Below are positions 27,142-36,102 of a DNA stretch of 36,734 nt, piece by piece. Origin of the DNA: Lysobacteraceae bacterium. Its GTDB lineage: Bacteria > Pseudomonadota > Gammaproteobacteria > Xanthomonadales > Xanthomonadaceae. The position numbers and the translations under genes were made by a program. The DNA is taken from the NCBI GenBank assembly GCA_031263725.1, contig JAISFF010000011.1, positions 1 through 36,734 on the forward strand, read 5' to 3'. The notes under the pieces were generated by a model that searched no databases, was not told the DNA's origin, and saw nothing but the letters and a program-made list of their open reading frames with translations. Numbering within the stretch: the first letter of the stretch is position 1; every line of letters starts with the position of its first letter.

Positions 27142-28665
27142 TCAGAAGAAGCCCATCTTCTTCGGCGAATAGCTGACCAGCATGTTCTTGGTCTGCTGAT
27201 AGTGGTCCAGCATCATCTTGTGGGTCTCGCGGCCGATGCCCGACAGCTTGTAGCCGCCGAACGCGGCATGCGCCGGATACGAGTGGTAGCAGTTGACCCA
27301 GACGCGGCCAGCCTGGATGCCGCGACCCATGCGATAGGCGCGGGTTCCGTCGCGGGTCCACACGCCCGAGCCGAGCCCGTACAGCGTGTCGTTGGCGATC
27401 GCCAGCGCTTCGGCTTCGTCCTTGAAGGTCGTTACCGCCAGCACCGGTCCGAAGATTTCCTCCTGGAATATCTTCATCCTGTTGTCGCCGCGGAACACGG
27501 TCGGCTTGATGTAGTAGCCCTCGGCCAGCTCGCCCGGCAGGCGGTTGCGCTCGCCGCCGATCAACAGCTCGGCGCCTTCCTGCTTGCCGATCTCGATGTA
27601 GTTCATGATGGTCTTCATCTGATCGGTCGAGGCCTGCGCGCCCATCATCGTTTCCGGATCGAGCGGGCTGCCGATCTTGATCGCGGCGACGCGCTTGAGC
27701 GCGCGTTCCATGAACCTGTCGTAGATCGACTCCTGCACCAGCGCGCGCGATGGACAGGAGCAGATTTCGCCCTGGTTGAGCGCGAACATGACAAAGCCTT
27801 CGATCGCCTTGTCCAGGTACTCGTCGTCCCGCGCCATGACATCGTCGAAGAATACGTTCGGCGACTTGCCGCCCAGTTCCAGCGTGACCGGGATGATGTT
27901 GCGGGTCGCGTATTCCATGATCTGGCGGCCGGTCGCGGTGGAGCCGGTGAACGCGATCTTGGCGATGCGCGGGTTGGTGGACAGCGGCTCGCCGACCTCG
28001 CGGCCGGAACCGTTGACGATGTTCAGCACGCCCGGCGGCAGCAGGTCGCCGATCAGGTCCATCAGCACCAGGATGCTGGCGGGTGTCGGGCTGGCCGGCT
28101 TCAGTACCACGCAGTTGCCGGCGGCCAGCGCCGGAGCGATCTTCCAAGCCGCCATCAGGAGCGGGAAGTTCCACGGAATGATCTGGCCGACCACGCCCAG
28201 AGGCTCGTGGAAATGATAGGCCACGGTATCGTGGTCGAGTTCGCTGATGCCGCCTTCCTGGGCGCGGATGCAGCCGGCGAAATAACGGAAGTGGTCCAGG
28301 GCAAGCGGGATGTCCGCATTGAGCGTCTCGCGGACCGCCTTGCCATTGTCCCAGGTTTCGGCATAGGCGATGAGTTCGAGGTTCTGTTCCATGCGGTCGG
28401 CGATCCTGTTGAGGATGATCGCGCGCGCTGTCACCGAGGTGCGGCCCCAGGCCTCGCGTGCGGCGTGCGCCGCATCCAGGGCCAGCTCCACGTCCTGCCT
28501 GTCCGAGCGCGGGACCTGCGTGAAGACCTTGCCGGTGACCGGGGTGACGTTGTCGGAATAACGTCCATTGACCGGCGGCACCCATTGGCCGCCGATGAAA
28601 TTCTCGTACCGCTTCTTGTAGATGGAATTCGGATCGCTGGCGTACTGCTTGACTTTGACGCTCAT
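27142..28665 (-). CDS. NAD-dependent aldehyde dehydrogenase, AldB/ExaC type
   Basis: This 507-residue enzyme has the ALDH motifs IPWNFP (Asn166), the general base Glu264 in LELGGKSP, and catalytic Cys302 in [27 protein letters not shown]-type wording near the end is [14 protein letters not shown]. The two extra Cys-containing positions and the NQGEIC phrase match the AldB/ExaC group that oxidises acetaldehyde and related aldehydes, often in alcohol metabolism. AGGAGC 7 bases before ATG 28665 supports the start. The open frame continues far upstream only because it overlaps the acyltransferase gene in another frame. It has its own terminator. Confidence 0.93.
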   Translation of the reverse strand: MSVKVKQYASDPNSIYKKRYENFIGGQWVPPVNGRYSDNVTPVTGKVFTQVPRSDRQDVELALDAAHAAREAWGRTSVTARAIILNRIADRMEQNLELIAYAETWDNGKAVRETLNADIPLALDHFRYFAGCIRAQEGGISELDHDTVAYHFHEPLGVVGQIIPWNFPLLMAAWKIAPALAAGNCVVLKPASPTPASILVLMDLIGDLLPPGVLNIVNGSGREVGEPLSTNPRIAKIAFTGSTATGRQIMEYATRNIIPVTLELGGKSPNVFFDDVMARDDEYLDKAIEGFVMFALNQGEICSCPSRALVQESIYDRFMERALKRVAAIKIGSPLDPETMMGAQASTDQMKTIMNYIEIGKQEGAELLIGGERNRLPGELAEGYYIKPTVFRGDNRMKIFQEEIFGPVLAVTTFKDEAEALAIANDTLYGLGSGVWTRDGTRAYRMGRGIQAGRVWVNCYHSYPAHAAFGGYKLSGIGRETHKMMLDHYQQTKNMLVSYSPKKMGFF

Positions 28666-28751
28666 TGAACTTGCTCCTGCGGACCATGAAGTCCGAACAG
28701 CATAGCGGCAAAGAGCTGTATCAAAGAGAAAATCGAATGCACGGTTCCGGA

Positions 28752-29357
28752 TCAGGCGGTTCCACGGTTCTTGCCCATCCACGGGCGATAGAACTCGCGA
28801 ATCCGGGCCATGTCGGCGTCCATGTCGTCGGTGGTCCAGAACAGATCGCTGATATTCATGATCTTTTCCGGGTAATGGAAATACGCCATCAGGATCGGCA
28901 CCTTCGCGCCGTGGGCGATCTTCCAGAAACCCGTTTTCCAAGCCTTCACCGCGCTGCGGGTGCCTTCCGGGGTCAGCGCGTACCAGAGGCGGTCCGAGCG
29001 ATCTATCAGGTCGATCGCCTGTTCGACCGTGCCTTGCGGGGAACGCCGGTCCAGCGGTCTCGCGCCGAGCCTGCGCAACAGCGGGCCCAGAGGCCACCAG
29101 AACAGTTGCGCCTTGGCCAGCAGGTTGACCTCGAAACCAATGGCGATCTTGGTCACCATGCCCCAGAAGCCGTCCCAGTTGGAGGAATGCGGCGCAATGA
29201 TCATCACCAGCCTGGAAACGTCCGGCAGCGGCCCCCTGACCTTCCAGCCGGTGACCCGCAGTATCCGCCGGGCGAGCCAGCGGAAGAAGCGGATGGGATT
29301 CTTCACCGCCGGCGCGCTGGGCGGCAGCGTGGGGACGCTGAATTCGTTGTCGGACAT
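28752..29357 (-). CDS. 1-acyl-glycerol-3-phosphate acyltransferase-like (PlsC) protein
   Basis: This 201-residue protein has the acyltransferase motif HSSNWD (His57-x4-Asp62) and the phosphate-binding motif TPEGTRS (129-135). The length fits short PlsC-like proteins. A hydrophobic segment near 84-95 may contact the membrane. It lies 8 bp after arfB, whose final codons supply the GGGAG ribosome-binding site, so the two genes form an operon. Its acyl acceptor cannot be told from sequence, and a housekeeping PlsC may lie elsewhere. Confidence 0.88.
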   Translation of the reverse strand: MSDNEFSVPTLPPSAPAVKNPIRFFRWLARRILRVTGWKVRGPLPDVSRLVMIIAPHSSNWDGFWGMVTKIAIGFEVNLLAKAQLFWWPLGPLLRRLGARPLDRRSPQGTVEQAIDLIDRSDRLWYALTPEGTRSAVKAWKTGFWKIAHGAKVPILMAYFHYPEKIMNISDLFWTTDDMDADMARIREFYRPWMGKNRGTA

Positions 29358-29365
29358 GTGGTTGC

Positions 29366-29797
29366 TTACTCCCAGTGCTGGGTGGAACGGCCACGCTTGA
29401 CTTCGCCGCGCTCGCGTTTGCCTTGCAGGCGACGTTGTTTGGCGGCCTTGCTCGGTCGGGTGGGAATTCTGCGCTTGGGTTCGGCCAGCCCGGTGGCGAT
29501 GAAGCCGACCAACCGCTCGCGCGCATCCATGCGGTTACGCTCCTGGGTACGGAAACGCTGTGCCTCGATCACCAGCACGCCTGCGGCGGTCAATCGCCGA
29601 TCGCGCCGCGCCAGCAAGCGCAGCCGCACCGGCTCCGGCAGCGAAGATGAATTGGCGATATCGAAACGCAATTCCACTGCGGTCGAGACCTTGTTGATGT
29701 TCTGGCCGCCGGCTCCGCGCGCGCGCACGAACCGCTCGACGAGTTCCGTTTCGGGAATCGCCAGGTCGGGCGTCACTTCGAGCGCTTCGCTGATCAT
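29366..29797 (-). CDS. arfB: Peptidyl-tRNA hydrolase ArfB, ribosome rescue factor
   Basis: This 143-residue protein carries the release-factor GGQ motif (30-32, in [21 protein letters not shown]) and a basic C-terminal tail ([20 protein letters not shown]). The tail enters the empty mRNA channel of stalled ribosomes. This is the ArfB/YaeJ pattern; it lacks the codon-reading domains of RF1 and RF2. ATG 29797 gives the family length; the frame is open further up without homology. It is followed by the acyltransferase gene 8 bp downstream and is divergent from the DUF2059 gene. Confidence 0.93.
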   Translation of the reverse strand: MISEALEVTPDLAIPETELVERFVRARGAGGQNINKVSTAVELRFDIANSSSLPEPVRLRLLARRDRRLTAAGVLVIEAQRFRTQERNRMDARERLVGFIATGLAEPKRRIPTRPSKAAKQRRLQGKRERGEVKRGRSTQHWE

Positions 29798-29942
29798 CGC
29801 GGAATTGTACGGTGCCGGCGTACCTCTTCGCACTGTGCACGGGCGTATCGCGTTGAACGGAGCAGTGTCACGGCCGGCGCTGGCGCCCGCTCCCGGTCCG
29901 GGCATTTCTTTCGCCCAGCGCGGCCGACACCCGGCTCCCGGC

Positions 29943-29972
29943 CCTATAATCCGAAGGCCTTACAGGGGAAAT
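29943..29972 (+). promoter_or_regulatory. Candidate promoter for the DUF2059 gene
   Basis: A perfect TATAAT (around 29944-29949) lies about 125 bp before the DUF2059 start, in the divergent gap with arfB. No good -35 hexamer is present, so the promoter would be weak or activator-dependent. Confidence 0.4.
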
Positions 29973-30073
29973 CACTCATGAACCCGGTTATGACCTGCGG
30001 CATTCGCACCGGTCGTCGCCGGCAAGCGTTGCAGGACTCGAATGGAGCCGATTCGGACAATAGAGGAACCGCC

Positions 30074-30610
30074 ATGCCATCCATCACCTCATTGTTTCTG
30101 CGTAGCCTGTTGCTGATGCTGGCCGTCACGACCGCGGGAACGGTCGCGGCGGAACCCGCCTCGGATGCTGAAATCGAACGCCTGCTCGAAGTCACGCGGG
30201 TCAGGGACACGCTGGAAAACATGACTCCGCAGATCGAAGTCCTGCAGCAGCAGGTACTCGAACAGATGATCGGCGACCGGGAAATCGGCCCGAGGGAACA
30301 GGAGATGCTGGATTCGATCGTGTCGAGCAGCCGCCGATTCACCAGTACCGCGCTGTCGTGGGAACAGATGCGTCCCCTGTATGTTCAGATATATCGGGAC
30401 ACCTTCGATCGGGAAGACATCCTGGGACTGATCGAATTCTACGAAACGCCGCTGGGACATCGGTTGCTGGAAAGGCAACCTTTGCTGATGCAGAACGTCA
30501 TGCGGGCCATGCAGGAGAAAATGATGCCGATGCTGCAGGAGCTGGAAAGGGAAATGGAACGGACTCTGTGGACCGTTCCTGGAAAGGACGAGGCGCGGAA
30601 CAAGCAATGA
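30074..30610 (+). CDS. Exported DUF2059 protein
   Basis: This 178-residue protein has a signal peptide (SLFLRSLLLMLAVTTAG, cleavage near VAA). The helical mature part ends in the DUF2059 region: DREDILGLIEFYETPLGHRL, then QPLLMQNVM, and a charged Met/Glu-rich C-terminus. GAGGAA 6 bases before ATG 30074 fixes the start. DUF2059 proteins are periplasmic and their function is unknown. It stands apart from the next gene, which has its own promoter region. Confidence 0.85.
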   Translation: MPSITSLFLRSLLLMLAVTTAGTVAAEPASDAEIERLLEVTRVRDTLENMTPQIEVLQQQVLEQMIGDREIGPREQEMLDSIVSSSRRFTSTALSWEQMRPLYVQIYRDTFDREDILGLIEFYETPLGHRLLERQPLLMQNVMRAMQEKMMPMLQELEREMERTLWTVPGKDEARNKQ

Positions 30611-30815
30611 GAACGTGACAGGCCGGAGTTTCATGCGCCGGCCGGCCGAACGGGAACGACCCGGGCGGATCGATGGCGCGTTAATCCGCATCCGGATGCT
30701 GGGGATGAATGCTTGTTTGCGGCCTCTTCGAGGCAATGGCGATCAGGGTTGCAGGGTGGTTTCCGGAGCGTTGCCTGAACGCTGGAAGCATCCCACGACG
30801 ACGATCACGGACCGG

Positions 30816-30847
30816 TTTTGGCCGATGCGCTCCGCATCGGCGATAAT
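30816..30847 (+). promoter_or_regulatory. Promoter with palindromic operator between -35 and -10
   Basis: TTGGCC (30818-30823) and GATAAT (30842-30847) are spaced by 18 bp. The spacer holds the perfect inverted repeat GCCGATGCG-CTC-CGCATCGGC (30821-30841). A repressor bound there would block RNA polymerase; the palindrome could also simply fold in RNA if transcription starts upstream. It lies 29 bp before the next start codon. Confidence 0.45.
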
Positions 30848-30875
30848 GACCGGAGTTGGTAGAAGAGTCGCGATC

Positions 30876-31430
30876 ATGTTGAACAAATCCACCATTGGGA
30901 TCCTGTTGTCGGCCATCCTGACGGTTTGTTGCGGCACGGCATCGGCGCAGATGCTCAACGAAGCGCAGTTGAATGCGCTGCTGGAACGATCGCGCGCGGA
31001 AGGCATCCCCGATGACGTGGCGTTGCAGCGCATCGCCACATTCGAGCGCTCGACGTACGGAGCGCCACAGGCCCAGCAACCCTTGCAGGCCCAGCAGGGC
31101 GTATCGCCGGAGGAACTGCTGTTGATGCAGATCGCGCAACAGCAACAGGCGCAGATGCAGGGTGGCCAGGCCTACGGGCAGCCCGGCGTGGGCCAGCAGA
31201 TCGGTGGCGTGATGACGGACGAGGCCATCAGGCTGATGTCCACGATTTACAACAACGAACTGGTCCGCTCCGGAATCGAACGTGGCGACGGCTATCGCAG
31301 GGGCCATGACCCGTATGACAGCCGCGGCTACGGCAGCGATTCGCAACTGGACCCCAAGGCGGAGATGTTGTTGCGGGTGTTCGAGGATGCGCGGCAGATA
31401 CAGTATCAGCGGCGCTACAACGACCGATGA
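30876..31430 (+). CDS. Small exported Gln-rich protein, unknown function
   Basis: This 184-residue protein has a signal peptide (STIGILLSAILTVCCGTASA, cut before Gln-Met). The middle is Gln-rich low complexity (QAQQPLQAQQ..., QQQQAQMQGGQ) flanked by helical segments. AGAAGAG precedes ATG 30876. The frame is open upstream from 30615 without homology. I recognise no family. A periplasmic or surface role is inferred only from the signal. Confidence 0.75.
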   Translation: MLNKSTIGILLSAILTVCCGTASAQMLNEAQLNALLERSRAEGIPDDVALQRIATFERSTYGAPQAQQPLQAQQGVSPEELLLMQIAQQQQAQMQGGQAYGQPGVGQQIGGVMTDEAIRLMSTIYNNELVRSGIERGDGYRRGHDPYDSRGYGSDSQLDPKAEMLLRVFEDARQIQYQRRYNDR

Positions 31431-31488
31431 CATCGGCTGCGTGAACGGATGCGCCGGCGTGCGCGCATCGTGGTGAACCCGTTCGGAA

Positions 31489-32184
31489 TCAATCCGGTTT
31501 CCAGCCGAACAGTGAAAGCGCGCGCGTGAATTCCGCATCCAGCGGAGCCGTCGCATCCACGACCTGGCCGCCGGATGGATGCACGAACCGTAATCGATGC
31601 GCATGCAGCAACATGCGGTGCACTCCCTGCATGCGGAAGTTGCGATTGTGGCGGCCATCGCCGTGGCTGGTATCGCCGATCAGATGATGCGAGACATGCT
31701 TGAGGTGTCGCCTGATCTGGCGGAAGCGACCGGTCAGCGGCTCGCACTGCAACAGCGCATAGCGCGAAGTCGGGAATGCCGACGAGGCGACCGGTAGCTC
31801 GCCGGTGGCGAGCCGCTTGAAACGGGTCGCGGCGGGCTTCTTCTGCGGCTTCCCCGGCCCGCCATCCAGCGGATGATCGACCTCGAATCCGATCTCGGGC
31901 CAGCCCCTGCATACCGCCAGATAATGCTTCCGCAGTTTCTGATCCATCACCTCGCGGCCCAGCGACGAAGCGGTATCGCGATCGAACGCCAGCAGCAGGC
32001 AACCGCTGGTGGCCCGATCCAGCCGATGGACCAGATGGATCGGACGATCGAACTGCAAGCGGAGCCGGTCGGCGAGAAAATCCGTCTCGCCCCGGGCCAG
32101 CTTGCTATCGTGCGCCATCAGGCCGGCGGGCTTGTTGATGACAGCCAGCCGTTCGTCGTAAAACAACACTTCGAGTTCGCTCAT
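31489..32184 (-). CDS. truC: tRNA pseudouridine(65) synthase, TruC-like (RluA family)
   Basis: This 231-residue protein has the RluA catalytic motif HRLDRATSGCLLLAF with catalytic Asp56. It also has INKPAG near the N-terminus, and GRFRQIRRHLKHVSHHLIGD, which is typical of the family. There is no S4 domain. The phrase TSGCLL and the size fit TruC, which modifies U65 of tRNA, better than RluA, RluC or RluD. ATG 32184 was chosen because homology starts there; 72 further codons upstream are open but unlike the family. Confidence 0.85.
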   Translation of the reverse strand: MSELEVLFYDERLAVINKPAGLMAHDSKLARGETDFLADRLRLQFDRPIHLVHRLDRATSGCLLLAFDRDTASSLGREVMDQKLRKHYLAVCRGWPEIGFEVDHPLDGGPGKPQKKPAATRFKRLATGELPVASSAFPTSRYALLQCEPLTGRFRQIRRHLKHVSHHLIGDTSHGDGRHNRNFRMQGVHRMLLHAHRLRFVHPSGGQVVDATAPLDAEFTRALSLFGWKPD

Positions 32185-32369
32185 CGGCCTGGACGCGATC
32201 CACCGGAAGGCGGGCGGAAGAAGATACCGCGCTCCGGTATTCGTTGCATGCTGGCAGTCGAAACAGGCAGCCGCGAACCCGCTTTCGCATGGAGCGCCGC
32301 CTCCGGGCCTGGTTGTCGATCGCGGCACGCCACCTTCACGATGACGCGCCGCGATCGAGGCGCGCCTCG

Positions 32370-33266
32370 TCAGAACCAGAGGCGAACTCCGGCCACCCAA
32401 CGCGTATCACGCGAATTCCCGGCATCGTCGCCCACTCCGGGAACGGCGATCCGGCTGAAGCGCCGCTCGTGGACGATACCGATGTAGGGAGCAAAGCGGC
32501 GGCTGATTTCATAGCGCATGCGCAAGCCGATCTCCGCCCTGTTCAGGCCATCGTCCAGCCCACGCCCGGCATCCTGCTTCAACGAGAATTCGCCTTCGAG
32601 CGAAGGTTGCAGGACAAGCCGGTTGGTCAGCAGCAGGTCGTATCCGATCTCGAAAGCGGCGGCGGCATGGCCATGTTCGCCGATGTAGGCAGTGGCCGAT
32701 ATTTCGAACTTGTACGGCGCCATGCCCTGCACGCCGATCGCGGCCCAAGTCTGTGATTCGATGGGACGGAAATCATGCCGGACGCCGGCGACCACATCCC
32801 ACCAGGGAGCGACGCTGCGGCCGTAGAGAACTTCGAGACTGGCCGATCCGGTACGTCCTCCGGAACGCTCGCCGTCGCTTCGCAGCCACAGACGATCGAT
32901 GTCGGTCCCGAACCAGGCGCGCAATTCCCAGGCCTGTCCCGTCCCGCGGTCCGCATTCCATGCCTCCATCCGGTTGATGCGTATCAGACTGTTGAATCCG
33001 GAGCCGTGTTCCATCGCATGCGGATCCAGTTCCGGGAATGCCGCAGCGCGATCCGCATCGGTCAACGCCGGGATCGGAGTGATTGGCGCAGCAACGGAGT
33101 CGAGCGGTGAATGATCCATTCCGGAGTGGTCCATCGGGGAGAAGCCGGATGCATCCTCGCCAGCTGCGGCGTGTACCGAGTGATCGTGACTCTGCGCGAA
33201 TGCGGGCGAACTGGCGAAAGCCAGGGCGATCATCGGGATGGCCGATATCAATGCATGGTTCTTCAT
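32370..33266 (-). CDS. copB: Copper-resistance outer-membrane protein CopB
   Basis: This 298-residue protein has a signal peptide (ISAIPMIALAFASSPAFA) and a His/Met-rich linker (SHDHSVHAAAGEDASGF, then MDHSGMDHS). A CopB/PcoB beta-barrel follows, with EVLYGRSVAPWWDVVAGVR and ending ...VRLWF as outer-membrane proteins do. GGAGGA precedes ATG 33266. Its start overlaps the copA stop by 4 bases, so they are coupled. With CopA it sequesters or exports copper at the envelope. Confidence 0.93.
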   Translation of the reverse strand: MKNHALISAIPMIALAFASSPAFAQSHDHSVHAAAGEDASGFSPMDHSGMDHSPLDSVAAPITPIPALTDADRAAAFPELDPHAMEHGSGFNSLIRINRMEAWNADRGTGQAWELRAWFGTDIDRLWLRSDGERSGGRTGSASLEVLYGRSVAPWWDVVAGVRHDFRPIESQTWAAIGVQGMAPYKFEISATAYIGEHGHAAAAFEIGYDLLLTNRLVLQPSLEGEFSLKQDAGRGLDDGLNRAEIGLRMRYEISRRFAPYIGIVHERRFSRIAVPGVGDDAGNSRDTRWVAGVRLWF

Positions 33267-35035
33267 GCGGATTCCTCCACACGCACTTCGCGCATCATGC
33301 CCATCCCCATGTGATAGAGCAGATGGCAGTGATAGGCCCAGCGCCCAAGCGCATCGGCGCGGACGCGATAAGTCCTGCGGGTACCGGGAGGCATGTCGAT
33401 GGTGTGCTTGCGCAACTGGAATCCGCCGTCGGCGTCTTCCAGATCGCTCCACAGCCCGTGCAGGTGGATCGGATGCGACATCATCGTGTCGTTGACCAGC
33501 ACCATGCGCACGCGTTCGCCATACCGCAGCCGTAGCGGTTCGGCGCCGGCGAAGGGAATGCCGTCGAAGGACCAGGCGAACTTCTCCATATGGCCGGTCA
33601 GATGCAGTTCGATGTCGCGACCCGGTTCGCGGCCGTCGGGGTCGGGAAACAGGCTGTGCATCGCCGCGTAGGTCAACACCCGCCTGCCGTTGTCGCGCAG
33701 ACCGATGCCCGGATCGTCGAGCCTGGGTTCGCTGGCCGACGACTGCATATCGACCAGCGGGTTGCCGTTCTCGCTGGGCGGATGCATCGGCATCGTGTTC
33801 CGGCCATGTCCCATTGGCATATCGGCCATGCCATGACCCGTATGCATGTCGTCCCCGCCACCGCCCATGTCGTGACCGGACATATCGTGGCCCATGCCGC
33901 TCATGTCCAGCAGCGGACGCGGATCGAGTGCCGGAATGGGTGCGGCCAGCCCGGGGCGGGCGGCCAGCGTGGCGCGCGCGTAACCGGTACGGCCCATGTC
34001 CTGCGCGAAAATGGTGAAGGCATCCTGGCCGGCGGGTTCGACGATCACATCCAGGGTTTCGGCCACGGCGAGACGGAACTCGTCGATCGTCACCGGATGA
34101 ATGTACTGCCCGTCGGCAGCAACCACGGTCATCTTCAGCCCCGGGATCCGGATATCGAAATACGTCATCGCCGAGCCATTGATGAAACGCAGCAGCACTT
34201 TTTCGCCGCTGCGGAACTGCCCGGTCCAATTGTCCGCCGGAGTCACGCCGTTGATCAGGTAGGTATAGGTGTGCGCGTTGATGTCGGAGATGTCGGACGG
34301 AGTCATCCGCATCCGGCCCCACATACCGCGGTCGCTGAGTGTCGCCGACAAGCCGTCGCGCCGTGCATCGCGGATGAAATCGCCGAGAGTACGCTTGTAG
34401 TAGTTGTCGTACCCGGGCACCTTTTTCATGCGTCGGACCAGCGCCATCGGGTCCAGATCGGTCCAGTCGCTCAGCAGCACGATGTGCTCGCGATCGAAGC
34501 GATATGGCGGCGGTTCGATCGGATCGACGATCAGCGGCCCGTACAGTCCCGACTGTTCCTGCGGCATGGAGTGGCCGTGATACCAGTAGGTGCCGGATTG
34601 CCTGAGCTGGAAGGAATAACGATAGGATTCTCCGGGCGCGATGCCGTTGAAGCTCATGCCGGGGGTGCCGTCCATGTTGGCCGGCAGTACCAGGCCATGC
34701 CAGTGGATCGAGGTATGCGCGTCGGGCAGCGTGTTGCGTACCCGCACATCCACGGTATCGCCTTCGCGCCAGCGCAGGACCGGCGCGGGCAGGCTATTGT
34801 TGACGGTGATGGCCGGACGCGTGCGGCCGGTGAAATTGACCCGGGATGCGCCGATGTTCAGGTCAAGGCGAGTGCCGTTCAACACCGGCATGGAAGCGCC
34901 GGCATTGGCGGCAAAGGCGGAGGGTTTCCACAGGCCGCTGGCCAGGGTGATGCCGCCGATGGCGAGGCCATGCACGAAACGGCGTCGGGAATGGGCGATC
35001 CGTTCGCGTGGATCGTGAGCAAAGTTGTCGGACAT
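33263..35035 (-). CDS. copA: Periplasmic multicopper oxidase CopA
   Basis: This 590-residue protein has a Tat signal (SRRRF at 16-20, cleavage near AFA 42) and three cupredoxin domains. Copper ligands: HWHG (111-114), HGHS (153-156), and near the C-terminus HPIHLHG and HCHLLYHMGMGMM. A Met/His-rich insert (MSGMGHDMSGHDMGGGGDDM and beyond) binds extra copper, as in PcoA/CopA. It oxidises Cu(I) in the periplasm. ATG 35035 is preferred; the frame is open further up without homology. It is the middle gene of copL-copA-copB. Confidence 0.95.
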   Translation of the reverse strand: MSDNFAHDPRERIAHSRRRFVHGLAIGGITLASGLWKPSAFAANAGASMPVLNGTRLDLNIGASRVNFTGRTRPAITVNNSLPAPVLRWREGDTVDVRVRNTLPDAHTSIHWHGLVLPANMDGTPGMSFNGIAPGESYRYSFQLRQSGTYWYHGHSMPQEQSGLYGPLIVDPIEPPPYRFDREHIVLLSDWTDLDPMALVRRMKKVPGYDNYYKRTLGDFIRDARRDGLSATLSDRGMWGRMRMTPSDISDINAHTYTYLINGVTPADNWTGQFRSGEKVLLRFINGSAMTYFDIRIPGLKMTVVAADGQYIHPVTIDEFRLAVAETLDVIVEPAGQDAFTIFAQDMGRTGYARATLAARPGLAAPIPALDPRPLLDMSGMGHDMSGHDMGGGGDDMHTGHGMADMPMGHGRNTMPMHPPSENGNPLVDMQSSASEPRLDDPGIGLRDNGRRVLTYAAMHSLFPDPDGREPGRDIELHLTGHMEKFAWSFDGIPFAGAEPLRLRYGERVRMVLVNDTMMSHPIHLHGLWSDLEDADGGFQLRKHTIDMPPGTRRTYRVRADALGRWAYHCHLLYHMGMGMMREVRVEESA

Positions 35036-35150
35036 GATGGGATTCCGGAATGTCATGATTCGCCGGACCCACGGTAGGGGACCGGCCGGAATGTGCCTGT
35101 GCACTGAAAGCACAGGATCGGAAGGCGCGCAGGGTCGCGCGCCGGAATCC

Positions 35151-35564
35151 TCAAGCGATGGGAGGCCGGATCAGCGGAGCGGATGTCGCTATTTCGATGC
35201 GCGTGTCTTTCGCGCCGGCAAATACGCGGATACCGCGCACTCCCGGAACGAATGCATCGGCGACCATTGCCAGGGGTGCCTGCGAGTGACAGGCACGGAC
35301 ACAATCGCCAGCTTGGCAGCAATCGCCTTCGTCAGGGTTCGGGGACTTGCCCGTGGATCGATCGGCGATGCGGGAATGATCGGACCCGGCCTGCACAGCG
35401 ACGGCATCCGCCTGCGAATGGCAGGGTGGAGCCGCATCAGAGGAAATCCCGGTGTGCGAACCCATCGGCATCGGCATGGCGGCCGCCTGCGCCGCATAGG
35501 CCGGTCCGTTGAGGATCAGGCTGATGCACAGCAGCAGGCGGAGCAGGAATGCGGCGGGCGACAT
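35151..35564 (-). CDS. copL: CopL-family metal-binding regulatory protein
   Basis: This 137-residue protein has a signal sequence (FLLRLLLCISLILNGPAYA), then Met/His/Cys-rich segments (MPMPMGSHTG, GDCCQAGDCVRACHSQ) and the conserved ending LIRPPIA. This is the small CopL protein encoded directly upstream of copAB in Xanthomonas, where it is needed for copper-induced expression of the operon. The 115-bp gap to copA shows no gene. It is the best single marker here of a xanthomonad-like host. Confidence 0.88.
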   Translation of the reverse strand: MSPAAFLLRLLLCISLILNGPAYAAQAAAMPMPMGSHTGISSDAAPPCHSQADAVAVQAGSDHSRIADRSTGKSPNPDEGDCCQAGDCVRACHSQAPLAMVADAFVPGVRGIRVFAGAKDTRIEIATSAPLIRPPIA

Positions 35565-35616
35565 GGGAAGATGAATGCATGACTCTGAATTACGGAGACG
35601 ATTTAAGCATGAACGA

Positions 35617-35632
35617 TGTCAAAAAACTGTAA
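35617..35632 (-). promoter_or_regulatory. Direct-repeat operator candidate upstream of copL
   Basis: On the minus strand TTACA and TGACA occur 11 bp apart (one helical turn) within ATTACAGTTTTTTGACAT, about 55 bp before the copL start. OmpR-type copper regulators of the CopR/CusR/PcoR group bind short direct repeats of this kind upstream of cop genes. The TTGACA here could alternatively be a -35 box, but no -10 lies at the right distance. No copRS genes are in the window. Confidence 0.4.
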
Positions 35633-35715
35633 TTGGACGAAGTAAAGATACGCAACTTGTAATATCCGTACTGCGCCAACTTTGAACCGGAGGCGGTATT
35701 TTTCTGGGTCTTGGA

Positions 35716-36018
35716 AAGTTAATGATTTGGATGGGCGGCTGACGAAGGATTTTGAGCAAGAATGGGTGGAGATTATCGCGGCGGTGGTTGCAGCGGAATT
35801 CGGTTTCCTCGAGATGCAGGCAGAACCTATGTCACTGGATACCCTTCATCCTGGCCAGGCGCCGCTTGGCGTAACCGACATCGACGAGGCCATGACAGCC
35901 AGGCCAGCGGTTGCTGTGGATGCTGCCGTCCAAGCGCTATCTTGCCCCGGATGATTTGCTGCAACGTGGCTTTCCTGACGTCCGGCACGATCTCGGTAAC
36001 GGGCGCAAAATTCAAGTG
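35716..36018 (-). pseudogene. IS1595-family transposase remnant
   Basis: Minus-strand reading gives APVTEIVPDVRKATLQQIIRGK. After an extra base near 35933 the frame continues LDGSIHSNRWPGCHGLVDVG, YAK, then RLARMKGIQ, a TGA at 35832-35834, and HRFCLHLEETEFRCNHRRDN. These are successive pieces of the C-terminal half of IS1595-type transposases. The block between YAK and RLARM that normally holds HINGIESFW and a catalytic Glu is deleted. It is a dead, partial copy; the N-terminal half is absent. Confidence 0.8.
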
Positions 36019-36032
36019 TTACACGATTCAAC

Positions 36033-36075
36033 AAAGGCCATTTCTCTTTTGAAATCAAGGATATTGGCCTTTTTT
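36033..36075 (+). terminator. Terminator-like hairpin
   Basis: AAAGGCCA (36033-36040) and TGGCCTTT (36065-36072) pair with a 24-nt loop; the T-run continues to 36075 and then GTTG. It lies just upstream of the second integrase head. No intact gene precedes it, so it may be the leftover terminator of a displaced target gene. Confidence 0.5.
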
Positions 36076-36102
36076 GTTGTCTATGGGTGTTTAACGGCTA
36101 CC

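Noticed and set aside
26267-28711. An 814-codon minus-strand frame across the dehydrogenase and TonB remnant
   Set aside because: It is Arg/Pro/Gly-rich, antiphase to two clear protein families and crosses a strong terminator; a typical high-GC shadow.
27142-29526. A 794-codon minus-strand frame joining the aldehyde dehydrogenase to upstream sequence
   Set aside because: Only the part from 28665 downward is conserved; the upstream part overlaps the acyltransferase gene in another frame and has no recognisable domain.
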